Below are positions 18,358-28,249 of a stretch of DNA of 64,000 bases, piece by piece. The DNA lies in assembly GCA_004762125.1 (NCBI GenBank), contig SIHQ01000008.1, positions 1 through 64,000 of the forward strand. The letters are read 5' to 3'. This DNA comes from Oceanospirillales bacterium (GTDB lineage Bacteria > Pseudomonadota > Gammaproteobacteria > Pseudomonadales > Endozoicomonadaceae). Below the pieces are notes generated by a model. That model did no database searches. It was given only the letters and a program-made list of their open reading frames with translations, and was not told where the DNA came from. Every line of letters starts with the position of its first letter. Position 1 is the stretch's first letter. Both the position numbers and the translations under genes were made by a program.

Positions 18358-19572
18358 TCAGTGTGCTGCCCACTGGACAGTGCTCAAATCCACACCATCT
18401 TTAAACATGTCCCACAAAGGCGACAGTTCGCGGAGTTTTTCTACGGCCTGACGAACCTGGGCAGCAGCGTAATCTACTTCTTCAGCCGTACTGAAACGAC
18501 CAAAACTGAAACGTAGGGAACTGTGAGCCATTTCGTCATTAACACCCAGCGCACGCAGCACATAGGAAGGCTCAAGACTTGCCGATGTGCAGGCCGAACC
18601 CGACGAAACAGCAACATCTTTCAAAGACATAATCAGTGATTCACCTTCAACGAAAGCAAAGCTGATGTTCAGGTTACCTGATACACGCTGCTCCAGACTG
18701 CCGTTAACATGCACTTCTTCCATATCAGAAAAGTGATTCAGGAAACGATGACGCAGTGTCAGACAGTGTTCGGTATCAGTCGCCATTTCTTCTTTTGCTA
18801 TACGACAAGCTTCACCCATACCAACAATCTGGTGGGTCGGCAGAGTACCGGAACGCATTCCACGCTCATGACCGCCACCGTGTGTCTGTGCTTCCAGACG
18901 AACACGCGGCTTACGACTCACATACAGAGCACCGATACCTTTAGGGCCATACATCTTATGAGCAGAAAGTGACATCAAATCCACTTTCATAACTTCCATA
19001 TCAATAGGCAGCTTGCCAGCACTCTGAGCTGCATCAACATGGAACATTATTTTTCTGGCACGAGTCAGCTCACCGATAGCGGCGATATCATTGACAACGC
19101 CAATCTCGTTATTCACATGCATCAAGCTGACCAGAATAGTATCTTCACGCAATGCATTCTCAACCGTTTCTGGTGTAATAATGCCGTCTGATCCTGGCTC
19201 AAGATAAGTTACTTCATAGCCTTCACGCTCCAGCTGACGACAAGTATCGAGTACCGCCTTATGCTCTATTCTGGAGGTGATGATATGCTTGCCTTTCTTA
19301 TGATAGAAATGAGCAACACCCTTGATAGCCAGGTTATCGGACTCGGTTGCACCGGAAGTCCAGACAATCTCGCGAGGATCAGCATTAAGCAAATCGGCCA
19401 CATTACGACGAGCGTCTTCTACAGCCTCTTCAGCTTTCCAGCCGAACACATGGGATCGTGACGCCGGGTTACCAAAGTTGCCTTCAGATACCAGACACTG
19501 TGCCATCTTTTCGGCAACACGTGGATCAGCCGGTGTTGTGGCAGAATAATCCAGGTAAATGGGTAGTTTCAT
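18358..19572 (-). CDS. iscS: Cysteine desulfurase IscS
   Basis: A PLP enzyme converting cysteine to alanine and delivering sulfane sulfur for Fe-S clusters and tRNA thiolation. Starting at ATG 19572 gives 404 residues, the length of E. coli IscS, with H104, the PLP lysine K206 ([10 protein letters not shown]) and the catalytic C328 (SGSACTS) at identical positions. The open frame reaches 19635, but those 21 residues are not family sequence. It is second in the isc operon. Confidence 0.97.
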   Translation of the reverse strand: MKLPIYLDYSATTPADPRVAEKMAQCLVSEGNFGNPASRSHVFGWKAEEAVEDARRNVADLLNADPREIVWTSGATESDNLAIKGVAHFYHKKGKHIITSRIEHKAVLDTCRQLEREGYEVTYLEPGSDGIITPETVENALREDTILVSLMHVNNEIGVVNDIAAIGELTRARKIMFHVDAAQSAGKLPIDMEVMKVDLMSLSAHKMYGPKGIGALYVSRKPRVRLEAQTHGGGHERGMRSGTLPTHQIVGMGEACRIAKEEMATDTEHCLTLRHRFLNHFSDMEEVHVNGSLEQRVSGNLNISFAFVEGESLIMSLKDVAVSSGSACTSASLEPSYVLRALGVNDEMAHSSLRFSFGRFSTAEEVDYAAAQVRQAVEKLRELSPLWDMFKDGVDLSTVQWAAH

Positions 19573-19667
19573 CCCGTACATCTCCAAGCGTGCGCTGGCA
19601 ATTTGCTCACGCACAAGGCTATTTTGTCCCTGCAATCAAACCATTAAAACTAGAATGCTTCTCCTCA

Positions 19668-20144
19668 TCAAAGAAGCTGGTTGATTACACTTTTGTTGTC
19701 TTGTTCCTGTTGCGAATCCTGACGAACCGCAACATTCTGTACTTCCCGCCGGGCCACTAAATCGGCCAGACTAATACCGTTGAGAAACTCATGTATCTGA
19801 TGACTTAAATCATGCCAAAGATCATGAGTCAAACACTTGGCACCTTTTTGACAGGCACCACTGCCATGGCAGCGCGTTGCATCGACCGATTCATTAACCG
19901 CATCAATGACTTCTGCAACGTAAATCTCTTCCACTTCACGACTTAGACGGTAACCGCCACCCGGCCCGCGAACACTGCTGACCAGATCGCCTCGGCGAAG
20001 TCGGGAAAATAACTGTTCCAGATAGGAGAGGGATATACCCTGACGCTCGGAAATATCCGCTAGCGCAATGGGACCTTGGCCTGCGTGCAGTGCCAGATCC
20101 AACATGGCGGTGACGGCATAGCGTCCTTTTGTAGTTAGTCGCAT
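19668..20144 (-). CDS. iscR: Fe-S regulator IscR
   Basis: An Rrf2-family [2Fe-2S] repressor/activator that senses Fe-S demand and represses its own operon. From ATG 20144 it has 158 residues: a winged helix ([41 protein letters not shown]), then ligands C92, C98, C104 and H107, matching E. coli numbering. The longer frame to 20162 adds six residues without support. A matching operator lies upstream at 20282-20306. Confidence 0.96.
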   Translation of the reverse strand: MRLTTKGRYAVTAMLDLALHAGQGPIALADISERQGISLSYLEQLFSRLRRGDLVSSVRGPGGGYRLSREVEEIYVAEVIDAVNESVDATRCHGSGACQKGAKCLTHDLWHDLSHQIHEFLNGISLADLVARREVQNVAVRQDSQQEQDNKSVINQLL

Positions 20145-20273
20145 GTTGGCTCCCATCTTCACATGTGCAACCGTTTATTCGGTTGCTCAGAATCTTCGTA
20201 AAGATCTGATTTATGTCCCATCAGCTGATTCAATAGACGATGTAGACACCAGCTATCATCAGCATTTGAGCGG

Positions 20274-20302
20274 ATTATGAAATACCTGATTAAAACAGTC
20301 AA
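20274..20302 (-). promoter_or_regulatory. isc operon promoter
   Basis: On the minus strand TTGACT (20297-20302) and CATAAT (20274-20279) are separated by exactly 17 bases, 130 bases before the iscR ATG. The -35 lies inside the IscR operator. Confidence 0.75.
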
Positions 20303-20306
20303 GTAT
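20282..20306. promoter_or_regulatory. Type 1 IscR binding site
   Basis: The 25-base palindrome beginning ATACCTGA and ending CAGTCAAGTAT matches the published E. coli type 1 IscR consensus at 24 of 25 positions by eye; the single deviation is a T for C at 20290. It covers the -35 region of the iscR promoter, the geometry for repression by holo-IscR. Confidence 0.8.
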
Positions 20307-20401
20307 TATTAAGAGTAGCTTGTGTGGACAACGAGGTTGTAAAAAATGATCTGAATCAAGGAATTGAGAATTATTATTATTAGATTAACCAGGCGATGAA
20401 A

Positions 20402-20425
20402 GCAGCGAGCCATATAACTCGCCGC
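20402..20425 (-). terminator. Hairpin downstream of cysE
   Basis: On the minus strand an 8-bp stem with one G-U pair (20418-20425 with 20402-20409) ends in a short TTTC, 39 bases past the cysE stop. A weak terminator candidate. Confidence 0.4.
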
Positions 20426-20463
20426 TATACTATAGAATTGCTTTTATTCAATAAAGCATTGAA

Positions 20464-21279
20464 TCAGGACGCTTTAGCCTTTTCAGTAACATTCGACTTA
20501 AGCTTTTCTTTCACACACTCAAAAACTTCTGTCCTGAGTTCAGGCAAATCGCTTTCACCGCAATCCATACCTCGTTCACGCAGAGTCTGACACATCAACT
20601 CAATGCGATGATCAACAGCATGCATATGATCCAGCATGGCGGAAATGGCGTTAACCGTCGGATCAGGCATCTCCGCAGTGACCGCGTAAGCATCAAAACC
20701 CATCTTCTGAGCTATTTCCTGATGACGGGAATCAACTTCAGCACGGGTTTGCACAACTCGACCCGGTATACCGACCACCGTCGCACCTGGAGGTACTTCT
20801 TTTACCACCACAGAATTGGAGCCAATCTTTGCACCCTCTCCTACCAGGAACGGGCCCAAAACCTTGGCACCAGCACCCACCACTACACCGTTATCCAGCG
20901 TCGGATGTCGTTTACCCTGATTAGCCGGGTGGCTCTTGCCACGATTAGGTGAAGTACCACCCAAAGTCACACCATGATAGAGAGTGACATCATCACGAAT
21001 AATGGCGGTCTCACCGATCACCACTCCCATGCCATGGTCAATAAAAAATCGACGACCAATGGAAGCACCTGGATGTATTTCAATACCTGTCAAAAAACGA
21101 CTAAAAGTAGAAAGGGCGCGACCCAGCCAACACAATCCGGCATTCCATAGCTTATGCGCTATACGATGCAGCAAGAGTGCGTGGAATCCGGGATAGTTAG
21201 TAATAACTTCGAAGGTGCCCCGGGCTGCCGGGTCACGCTCCATAACGGTTCTGATGTCTTCATTTAAACGTTCAAACAT
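20464..21279 (-). CDS. cysE: Serine O-acetyltransferase CysE
   Basis: Makes O-acetylserine from serine and acetyl-CoA, the first step of cysteine synthesis. An N-terminal helical part (1-60) is followed by a left-handed beta-helix with hexapeptide repeats and motifs [26 protein letters not shown] and [11 protein letters not shown]. The C-terminal extension is Lys-rich. Its place beside iscR fits co-supply of cysteine for IscS. Confidence 0.94.
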   Translation of the reverse strand: MFERLNEDIRTVMERDPAARGTFEVITNYPGFHALLLHRIAHKLWNAGLCWLGRALSTFSRFLTGIEIHPGASIGRRFFIDHGMGVVIGETAIIRDDVTLYHGVTLGGTSPNRGKSHPANQGKRHPTLDNGVVVGAGAKVLGPFLVGEGAKIGSNSVVVKEVPPGATVVGIPGRVVQTRAEVDSRHQEIAQKMGFDAYAVTAEMPDPTVNAISAMLDHMHAVDHRIELMCQTLRERGMDCGESDLPELRTEVFECVKEKLKSNVTEKAKAS

Positions 21280-21422
21280 GGGGCAAAGTGATCATTTCCA
21301 CAGTTTGTTTTTAGCCATAACGCAAGCATTTCATCCTTATAATATACCCGTCGCCTTTGAAAATTTGAGGATATAAAAGTAGAAACGCATTATTGTCATG
21401 GCTGCTTTTTATAAAGCCGCGA

Positions 21423-22232
21423 TCAATCGGTCTTTTTATTGCCCAAAACCCGATTGGTTTCAGACAATATGCCTCGCAGAATATTCAATTCCACACGATC
21501 CGGACGAATACGTCCGTACATCCGTCGCAGCTTCGCCATGATCTTCTCATGACTGCTGTGTTCAAGAAAGCCTATTTGGATCAACGTTTGATGTAGGTGT
21601 TCATAAAACCGTTCGACATCCTCCTGTGGCGCAAGGTCATGACTTCGCGGCTTTGGCAACTCAACACCGCCCAAAGAATCAAGAAATGCTGTACGCAGCT
21701 CATAACTCATCACCTGCACAGCCGCTCCCAGGTTCAGGGAGCTGAAATCCGGATTCGTTGGTACGTGCACCTGCAGATGGCACATCTGCAACTCTTCATT
21801 GGTCATTCCCCTATCTTCACGACCAAAAACCAGTGCAATCTTTCCACCCGTTGCTTCGCCCAGAATTCTGTTTGCACAGGCTCTTGGCTCTACCAGCGGC
21901 AGAGAAACACCTCGCACCCTGGCACTGGTTCCAACAACAAACTTACAGTCTGCTATAGCTTCCTCCAGAGTTGGCACTACTCGGGCATTTTCAAGCAAAT
22001 CATCAGCACCAGAAGCCAGAGCGGTAGCTTTTCCGGATGGAAATTCATAGGGTTCTACCAGCACCAGATTGCTCAACCCCATGGTTTTCATGGCTCGAGC
22101 AGCCGAGCCAATATTGCCCGGATGAGAAGTATTGATCAGAACAATGGAAATATTATCGAGTATGGAAGGCTCGACAGCTACTGAACGAGCAGCAGACTCG
22201 GTTGCGTCTGTGTTACTCACAAGGTCACTCAC
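21423..22232 (-). CDS. trmJ: tRNA Cm32/Um32 methyltransferase TrmJ
   Basis: A SPOUT 2'-O-methyltransferase acting on position 32 of tRNAs. The 269 residues start with an Ala/Glu-rich stretch, then the catalytic domain ISIVLINTSHPGNIGSAARAMKTMGL, LVFGREDRGMTNEEL and the SLNLGAAVQVMSYELR knot region, and a helical C-terminus. It is divergent from suhB, a conserved gammaproteobacterial pairing. Confidence 0.94.
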   Translation of the reverse strand: MSDLVSNTDATESAARSVAVEPSILDNISIVLINTSHPGNIGSAARAMKTMGLSNLVLVEPYEFPSGKATALASGADDLLENARVVPTLEEAIADCKFVVGTSARVRGVSLPLVEPRACANRILGEATGGKIALVFGREDRGMTNEELQMCHLQVHVPTNPDFSSLNLGAAVQVMSYELRTAFLDSLGGVELPKPRSHDLAPQEDVERFYEHLHQTLIQIGFLEHSSHEKIMAKLRRMYGRIRPDRVELNILRGILSETNRVLGNKKTD

Positions 22233-22329
22233 AGAAAAATTCCCAAAGGGTAGCGTCAGAAAAAGATAAATCTAACACTGAGTAAAAATACGAACAAACC
22301 CCGAAGTTTACCTTATTTCATACGAAAGG

Positions 22330-22360
22330 TTGAACATCGAAAAAAAACTTCTGTTATACT
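22330..22360 (+). promoter_or_regulatory. Candidate suhB promoter
   Basis: TTGAAC (22330-22335) and TATACT (22355-22360) are separated by 19 bases in the trmJ-suhB gap, about 130 bases before the suhB start. The spacer is longer than ideal. Confidence 0.4.
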
Positions 22361-22491
22361 TTGCCGGCTATATTTTCTGCTAGTACTTGGAATGACTCAC
22401 CTCATTTCAAACAACAGTACTGCAACTATTTCCGGCCCTGGCTTACCAGTGAGCCTGTATTGATCTTTTACATTCAGATGTAGTCCAGCCT

Positions 22492-23307
22492 ATGCAACCC
22501 ATGGTAACCATAGCCCTGCGCGCAGCTCGCGCGGCCGCTGAAATTATTATGCACGCCCATCAGGATCTCGAAAGCCTGAAGGTTGATGCAAAAGACAGAA
22601 ACGATTTTGTCACCGAAGTTGATCGAGCTTCTGAAAAGACAATTATTGCTGCCTTGAAAAAAGCTTATCCAACTCACAGCTTTTATGGCGAAGAATCCGG
22701 CCACACTGAAGGCAAGGATGAAGGTAAGGACTACCTCTGGATCATCGACCCTCTCGATGGTACCACCAATTTTATACGTGGCATTCCTACCTTTGCTATC
22801 TCCATCGCCTGTCAACATAAAGGCCGTATGGAGCATGCTGTTGTTCTTGACCCTGTTCATGACGAAGCTTTCTGCGCCAGCCGTGGCCAGGGCGCAACCC
22901 TGAACAGCAAGCGTATTCGCGTCAGTAATCGTCGCGGTCTTGAAGGCGCCCTGATTGGTACAGGTATACCTTTCTCTGGTAACAACCTGAACTACAAAGA
23001 CAACTACTTGCAAATGATGGGCGCCATGCTCGGAGATACAGCAGGTATTCGTCGTGCCGGAGCTGCTGCACTGGATCTGGCCTATGTTGCTTGTGGTCGT
23101 CTGGATGCTTTCTGGGAATTCGGCCTTAAGGATTACGACATGGCTGCAGGCTCCCTACTGATTCAAGAAGCAGGCGGTCTTTGCGGTGACTTCACCGGTA
23201 ACCACAAGTTCCTGGAAAAAAATCAGATCGTTGCCGGTAACCCGAAATGTTTTAAGGAAATGCTGCAACGCATTCGCCCTTTTGCCGTTGAAGGTATGGG
23301 TCGATAA
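22492..23307 (+). CDS. suhB: Inositol-1-monophosphatase SuhB
   Basis: A Mg2+-dependent phosphatase that in E. coli also binds RNA polymerase/Nus factors and promotes rRNA antitermination. The 271 residues carry the family metal motifs EES (GEESGH), DPLDGTTNF and, near the C-terminus, KDYDMAAG. The N-terminus MQPMVTIALRAARAA matches SuhB. Confidence 0.95.
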   Translation: MQPMVTIALRAARAAAEIIMHAHQDLESLKVDAKDRNDFVTEVDRASEKTIIAALKKAYPTHSFYGEESGHTEGKDEGKDYLWIIDPLDGTTNFIRGIPTFAISIACQHKGRMEHAVVLDPVHDEAFCASRGQGATLNSKRIRVSNRRGLEGALIGTGIPFSGNNLNYKDNYLQMMGAMLGDTAGIRRAGAAALDLAYVACGRLDAFWEFGLKDYDMAAGSLLIQEAGGLCGDFTGNHKFLEKNQIVAGNPKCFKEMLQRIRPFAVEGMGR

Positions 23308-23446
23308 GCAGAAACTGCTTATGATCTGATCATTTACTCGTGTGCGACCTTCGTCGTATGCGGGTTTCTCTTCACTTTTATCTACACCTCATTTCTGTTT
23401 ATATCCTAACCTTTCCCCTCGTATCCACTCCCAAAGGAGTTGCGCT

Positions 23447-24424
23447 ATGTTCAAAGCATTGGTGCTCGAACAGGAAGGTAAAGTTACTTCCTCCTCAATT
23501 CAACAACTGGACGACAGTCGCTTACCTGAAGGTGAAGTTACTGTTGCAGTCGAATACTCTTCCCTGAATTACAAAGATGGCCTGGCCATTACCGGCAAAG
23601 GCAGAATTGTTCGTGATTTTCCAATGGTACCCGGTATTGATTTTGCCGGTACTGTCATTGATTCTTCTGACAGCAATTTTCTGAAAGGTGACAAAGTCAT
23701 TCTTACCGGCTGGGGAGTGGGTGAAAATCATTGGGGCGGCATGGCTCAGAAGGCCAGAGTAAAAGCTAGCCAGCTGGTTAAAATGCCAGAAGGAATGGAC
23801 AGCCGCAAAGCTATGATGATTGGTACTGCAGGTCTGACTGCTATGCTCTGCGTCATGGCTTTGGAACGGGCCGGCGTAACAGCAGACAAGGGCGATATTC
23901 TTATCACTGGCGCCAGCGGTGGTGTTGGTAGCGCCTCGATTTCACTGCTGAAAGAACTGGGTTATAACATCGTCGCTGTTTCTGGCCGGTCTGAAAATAC
24001 TGACTTCTTGAAGAATCTCGGCGCTAAAGACGTTCTGCCAAGAAGCCGCTTTGAAGAAAGCGCACGCCCTCTGGACAAGCAACTCTGGGCAGGCGCCATT
24101 GATACGGCTGGTAGCAAAATTCTGGCTAAGGTTTTATCAGAAGTTGATTATGAAGGAACCGTCGCGGCCTGCGGTCTTGCCGCAGGGTTTGACCTTCCAA
24201 CTACAGTGATGCCTTTCATTCTACGAGGCATCAATCTTCAAGGCGTTGATTCTGTGATGTGCCCTCTGGCAAAACGCACAGAAGCCTGGAATCGATTGGT
24301 CAAACTATTACCTGACTCTTATTACGCTGCTGCCTGCAAGGAAGTGTCTCTGGAAGAGACCGCAGAACAGGCTGAAGCCATTACCAACGGACAGGTAACA
24401 GGTCGCATCTTAATCAGATTGTAA
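23447..24424 (+). CDS. Acrylyl-CoA reductase / YhdH-type oxidoreductase
   Basis: A zinc-free medium-chain dehydrogenase (MDR) of 325 residues from ATG 23447, preceded by AAAGGAG. The frame is open to 23342, but the family N-terminus MFKALVLEQEG starts here. Motifs are SSLNYKDGLAITG, PGIDFAGTV, GWGVGENHWGG and the NADPH loop GASGGVGSASISLL. Members (AcuI, YhdH) reduce acryloyl-CoA to propionyl-CoA, detoxifying acrylate, for example from DMSP. No other DMSP genes are nearby, so the substrate is an inference. Confidence 0.87.
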   Translation: MFKALVLEQEGKVTSSSIQQLDDSRLPEGEVTVAVEYSSLNYKDGLAITGKGRIVRDFPMVPGIDFAGTVIDSSDSNFLKGDKVILTGWGVGENHWGGMAQKARVKASQLVKMPEGMDSRKAMMIGTAGLTAMLCVMALERAGVTADKGDILITGASGGVGSASISLLKELGYNIVAVSGRSENTDFLKNLGAKDVLPRSRFEESARPLDKQLWAGAIDTAGSKILAKVLSEVDYEGTVAACGLAAGFDLPTTVMPFILRGINLQGVDSVMCPLAKRTEAWNRLVKLLPDSYYAAACKEVSLEETAEQAEAITNGQVTGRILIRL

Positions 24425-24428
24425 ACGT

Positions 24429-24447
24429 CAGGGGGTCCATTCCCCTG
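24429..24447. terminator. Small hairpin after the acuI-like gene
   Basis: CAGGGG (24429-24434) and CCCCTG (24442-24447) with a 7-base loop, four bases after the stop codon. There is no T-run. The rest of the 278-base gap to trkH holds no convincing gene. Confidence 0.35.
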
Positions 24448-24702
24448 AAATCGTCAGACTATGAGTTTTGACTTACAGATCAGTGACTCCAAATCATCGC
24501 CCTTCAGCGATCACATACTCCATTCATTTTCGAAAGAAAACTCTAAATCTAATTCACCGTCTTTAAAACAATATTTAAAGTTAAACATCTGTTCTTTCGA
24601 AGTTTGCTTGAAAATTCCCAGATCTTATCCAGTATTAGTGCGTAAATACAAAAAACGACATTAGTGCAATAGTCCTCTCTCCCACCCAGAACGAACTCTC
24701 TC

Positions 24703-26145
24703 ATGAATATACGCCCGGTACTCTACGTCATTGGCCTGTTTCTAATGGCGTTGTCAGTACTTATGCTACTACCGGCCTTTTATGACGCAATGACCGATGC
24801 CGGCGGTAGCCAATCTTTTTTACTCTCAGCTTTAATCACCTTTTTGTGCGCCCTGCCACTCTACTGGTTTTGTCGAAAAGCTGATTTCCAGCTTAAATCC
24901 CGACAGATTTTTCTGCTAACGAACCTCTCCTGGCTGGCCGTCAGTTCATTTGCAGCACTTCCCTTATTCTTCCTTTTAGACATTAGCTACACCGATGCCT
25001 TTTTTGAAACCATGTCTGGCATTACCACCACCGGCTCGACTATTCTGAGTGGCTTGGATCAAATGAACACTGGCGCCCTGCTCTGGCGCTCTTTATTGCA
25101 GTGGTTAGGCGGCATAGGCTTTATAGTACTTGCTGTTGCTATTCTTCCCTTCTTGAAAGTTGGCGGTATGCGTCTGTTTCAGAGCGAGTCTTCCGACTGG
25201 TCCGATAAGGCCATGCCTCGTTCCGGCAGTATCGCCAAGAGAGTGGTTATTATTTATCTGGGACTGACCATTCTTTGCGCCTATTTTTATTTTCTCGGAG
25301 GTATGACCGCCTTTGAAGCCATTAATCATGCGATGACCACTCTTTCTACAGGTGGATACTCTACATCAGACAATTCCATGGCCCATTTCAGCAGCCCATT
25401 TATTTACTGGATCAGTACCATTTTTATGCTCTTGGGTGGGCTACCTTTTGTATTGTTTGTTAAATTCCTTCGAGGTGACGTTCAGGCTCTCACGAAAGAT
25501 AACCAGGTACAGGCTTTTCTGAATTTCTTACTGGTGTTATGGTTTTTCTTTAGCATCTGGCTGTTTGCAAACAGTGATTACAGCTTGTCTGAAGCTTTTA
25601 CTCTTGTAGCCTTTAATACCACCTCTGTCATCACTACCACCGGCTTTGCCCTGACCGATTACACACTCTGGGGTGGGTTTGCAGCCACTCTGTTTTTCAT
25701 GCTGACTTTTGTTGGTGGTTGTTCAGGATCTACAAGCGGAGGCGTTAAAATATTTCGCTTTCAAATAGGCGCGAAACTACTCAAGATTCAGCTAAAACAA
25801 CTCATGCATCCAAGAGCCTGCTTTGTTCAAAGCTACAATGGCCAGCAGATTACCAGCGACATCCTTCGCTCTCTCATTGCTTTCAGTTTCTTCTTTGCAC
25901 TGCTAACCGCCGTTCTTACTTTACTACTCAGTCTTATGGGACTAGATCTGATTACTGCGCTGAGTGGTGCAGCAACAGCCATTGCCAATGTAGGGCCTGG
26001 ACTGGGCGACACCATCGGTCCAGCGGGTAATTTTGCCAGCTTACCCGATACCGCAAAATGGTTATTAAGTGTCGGCATGCTGATGGGAAGACTCGAAGTT
26101 ATTACCGTACTGGTGATCTTTACTCCGGATTTCTGGCAGGATTAA
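24703..26145 (+). CDS. trkH: Trk K+ uptake protein TrkH
   Basis: The membrane subunit of the Trk potassium system, which works with NAD-binding TrkA. The 480 residues comprise four membrane-pore-membrane repeats. Selectivity-filter-like turns are visible at TTTGSTI, TLSTGGYST, TTTGFAL and ANVGPGLG. The length is close to E. coli TrkH (483). No trkA is adjacent. No clear ribosome site precedes ATG 24703. Confidence 0.94.
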   Translation: MNIRPVLYVIGLFLMALSVLMLLPAFYDAMTDAGGSQSFLLSALITFLCALPLYWFCRKADFQLKSRQIFLLTNLSWLAVSSFAALPLFFLLDISYTDAFFETMSGITTTGSTILSGLDQMNTGALLWRSLLQWLGGIGFIVLAVAILPFLKVGGMRLFQSESSDWSDKAMPRSGSIAKRVVIIYLGLTILCAYFYFLGGMTAFEAINHAMTTLSTGGYSTSDNSMAHFSSPFIYWISTIFMLLGGLPFVLFVKFLRGDVQALTKDNQVQAFLNFLLVLWFFFSIWLFANSDYSLSEAFTLVAFNTTSVITTTGFALTDYTLWGGFAATLFFMLTFVGGCSGSTSGGVKIFRFQIGAKLLKIQLKQLMHPRACFVQSYNGQQITSDILRSLIAFSFFFALLTAVLTLLLSLMGLDLITALSGAATAIANVGPGLGDTIGPAGNFASLPDTAKWLLSVGMLMGRLEVITVLVIFTPDFWQD

Positions 26146-26410
26146 CTCAACAGAAAAAACAGGTTACTCTTTATAAAAGGCTATTCATGTAAATACACCA
26201 GTCACCCACTATTCGCCACCTCTCAAACAGTTATAAACCCCTACACAAATATCATAAAAAACGATAAGATCGCACTGCAGCTTACCCGGTTGTGTTTGTC
26301 GTATAGTGTTGATTGAGCGCCATCCCTGCTGAATCAATGCACAAAGTCTTCGATCTAAGACTAACGACACTTGGCAATTATCCTGAAAATCTCGTGTAGT
26401 CGGAGTACAT

Positions 26411-27901
26411 ATGAAACGAGAACAGTGGGCCACACGCACCGGGTTTATTCTGGCAGCAGTGGGCTCGGCTATCGGCCTTGGTAATATCTGGCGTTTCCCT
26501 TACATGGCCTATGAAAATGGCGGGGGCGCATTCTTAATTCCTTATTTCTTCGCGATGCTTACCGCAGGAATTCCATTTATCATTATGGAATTTGGCCTGG
26601 GTCAGAAGCTTCGCGGCTCTGCACCTGCTGTCTTTTCCCGTATCAGCCCGAAGCTTGAAATTCTTGGCTGGTTTCAGGTATTGATCGCAGCTGTTATCGC
26701 CGTTTATTACGTAGCCGTTATTGGTTGGGCGATTTCTTATCTGGGCTTCTCCTTCACCCAGAGCTGGGGACCCGATGCGAACGCCTTCTTCTTTGGCGAA
26801 TACCTGAATCTAGGCGACGACAACAGTCCGTCAGCACTAGGATCGCTTCAATGGCATATTGTTGTTCCGGTTATTATTGCCTGGGCAGTCAGTTTCTACG
26901 CTACTTTCACTGGCGTAAAAGGCGGCATTGAACGTTTAAGCAAAGTAATGATGCCACTGCTGCTCGTTATGGTACTGGTACTGACGGTTCGTGTAGTCAT
27001 GTTACCTGGTGCGGCTGAAGGCCTAAACTGGCTGTTCAAACCAGATTTCAACGCCTTGACCGATCCGAAAGTCTGGTCTGCGGCTTACGGTCAGATCTTC
27101 TTCTCGCTCAGCGTTGGCTTTGCCATCATGATTGCTTATTCCAGCTACCTGCCGGAAAAGTCTGATATCAATAACAATGCCATGATGACCGTCTTTATAA
27201 ACTGCGGTTTCTCATTGCTGGCCGGTGTATTGATTTTCTCTGTACTGGGCTACATGGCTCAAGAGAAAGGAGTAGCTCTGACAGAAGTAGTAAGCGCCGG
27301 TGTTGGTCTAGCCTTTGTTACTCTTCCTTCTGCTATTGACCTGTTACCTCTGCCTTGGTTGCTCGGCCCTGCCCTGTTCCTGGCTCTGGTGGTTGCTGGC
27401 ATGAGCTCCCATATCTCTATCATGGAAGCAATCATATCTTCCGCCATTGATAAGTTGGGTTGGAGTCGCAAGAAAGCCGCTTCCGTAATCTGCGCTTCCG
27501 GTCTGGTTCTGTCTTTACTGTTCGCCACAAATGGCGGTCTGTTACTGCTGGATATTGTTGATTACTATATCAATAACGTAGCACTTCTGGGCAGTTGTCT
27601 CGCTGAACTTATTCTGATGGCTTGGGTTTACAAGAAACTGCCTGAGCTCAGAAACCACGTAAACTCTGTCTCTGACTTTGCTATTGGACAGTGGTGGCAG
27701 TACACACTCAGCTTTGTTTGCGTTGGTCTTCTGACCTTTATCGTTGGCAACAACCTGATGACTGCCATGAGCGAAAATTATGCAGGTTATGCAACCAAGG
27801 ATCAGCTGTTATTTGGTTGGGGATTGCTGACTCTGATGCTGGCCGGCAGTGCACTAATTGCCAGCCGAAACAATCAATATTCACTGGCAAGAGAAGCATA
27901 A
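26411..27901 (+). CDS. Sodium-dependent NSS-family transporter
   Basis: Na+-coupled neurotransmitter:sodium symporter family (SNF), probably for an amino acid. The 496 residues show the N-terminal signature RTGFILAAVGSAIGLGNIWRFPY (unwound TM1 with Na+ and substrate sites), the ENGGGAFLIPYF loop and about 11-12 membrane helices. The next ORF encodes a MetS-type small subunit two bases after the stop, which points to a MetPS-like (methionine/alanine) transporter. The substrate cannot be read from the sequence. Confidence 0.92.
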   Translation: MKREQWATRTGFILAAVGSAIGLGNIWRFPYMAYENGGGAFLIPYFFAMLTAGIPFIIMEFGLGQKLRGSAPAVFSRISPKLEILGWFQVLIAAVIAVYYVAVIGWAISYLGFSFTQSWGPDANAFFFGEYLNLGDDNSPSALGSLQWHIVVPVIIAWAVSFYATFTGVKGGIERLSKVMMPLLLVMVLVLTVRVVMLPGAAEGLNWLFKPDFNALTDPKVWSAAYGQIFFSLSVGFAIMIAYSSYLPEKSDINNNAMMTVFINCGFSLLAGVLIFSVLGYMAQEKGVALTEVVSAGVGLAFVTLPSAIDLLPLPWLLGPALFLALVVAGMSSHISIMEAIISSAIDKLGWSRKKAASVICASGLVLSLLFATNGGLLLLDIVDYYINNVALLGSCLAELILMAWVYKKLPELRNHVNSVSDFAIGQWWQYTLSFVCVGLLTFIVGNNLMTAMSENYAGYATKDQLLFGWGLLTLMLAGSALIASRNNQYSLAREA

Positions 27902-27903
27902 TC

Positions 27904-27996
27904 ATGAGTACTCCTGCAATCGCCATGATGGTATTTGGATTTGCTGTCACCTGGGGTGGCGCTATCATCTGTATTCGAAAAGCCATGAAGAGCTGA
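27904..27996 (+). CDS. MetS-family NSS transporter small subunit
   Basis: A 30-residue single-helix protein, MSTPAIAMMVFGFAVTWGGA followed by IICIRKAMKS. The hydrophobic segment, VTWGGAI motif and basic tail match the MetS small subunits found after NSS genes; in Corynebacterium glutamicum MetS is needed with MetP for methionine uptake. It begins two bases after the transporter stop, so it is translationally coupled. A terminator follows. Confidence 0.82.
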   Translation: MSTPAIAMMVFGFAVTWGGAIICIRKAMKS

Positions 27997-28005
27997 TTTT
28001 TCACT

Positions 28006-28036
28006 GACTGCCTGGAAACCCAGTTTCCGGGCAGTC
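28006..28036 (+). terminator. Terminator after NSS/metS operon
   Basis: A 13-bp stem (28006-28018 with 28024-28036, one T-G pair) with loop CCCAG, 10 bases after the metS-like stop, followed by TTAT. The T tract is short. Confidence 0.65.
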
Positions 28037-28249
28037 TTATAAGCACTAAAGTACCTTTCTTATTTGTATTACCTACTGTATCCCGATGTTATCTGATGTA
28101 AATCAAAACGGGATTTAACCCTCCTCATGTAGTATCCTTATTCGCTTATTACTCATTGAATCTTTTCAGAATAACCAAATCTGGCTCTGAATTAATATTT
28201 ATAATTCGATGATTATCAGGAACTACAAGCCGTAACTATTCCTAATCAA

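Noticed and set aside
23447-24424. DMSP degradation cluster around the acuI-like gene
   Set aside because: Neighbours are suhB and trkH; no dddL/P/D or dmdA-type gene is present, so only the single enzyme is called.
24461-24664. 67-codon ORF between acuI and trkH
   Set aside because: Ser/Lys-rich, no ribosome site, A/T-rich intergenic DNA; probably chance.
27691-27903. Upstream extension of the MetS-like ORF
   Set aside because: It reads through the NSS gene in another frame; only the ATG at 27904 has family sequence and coupling distance.
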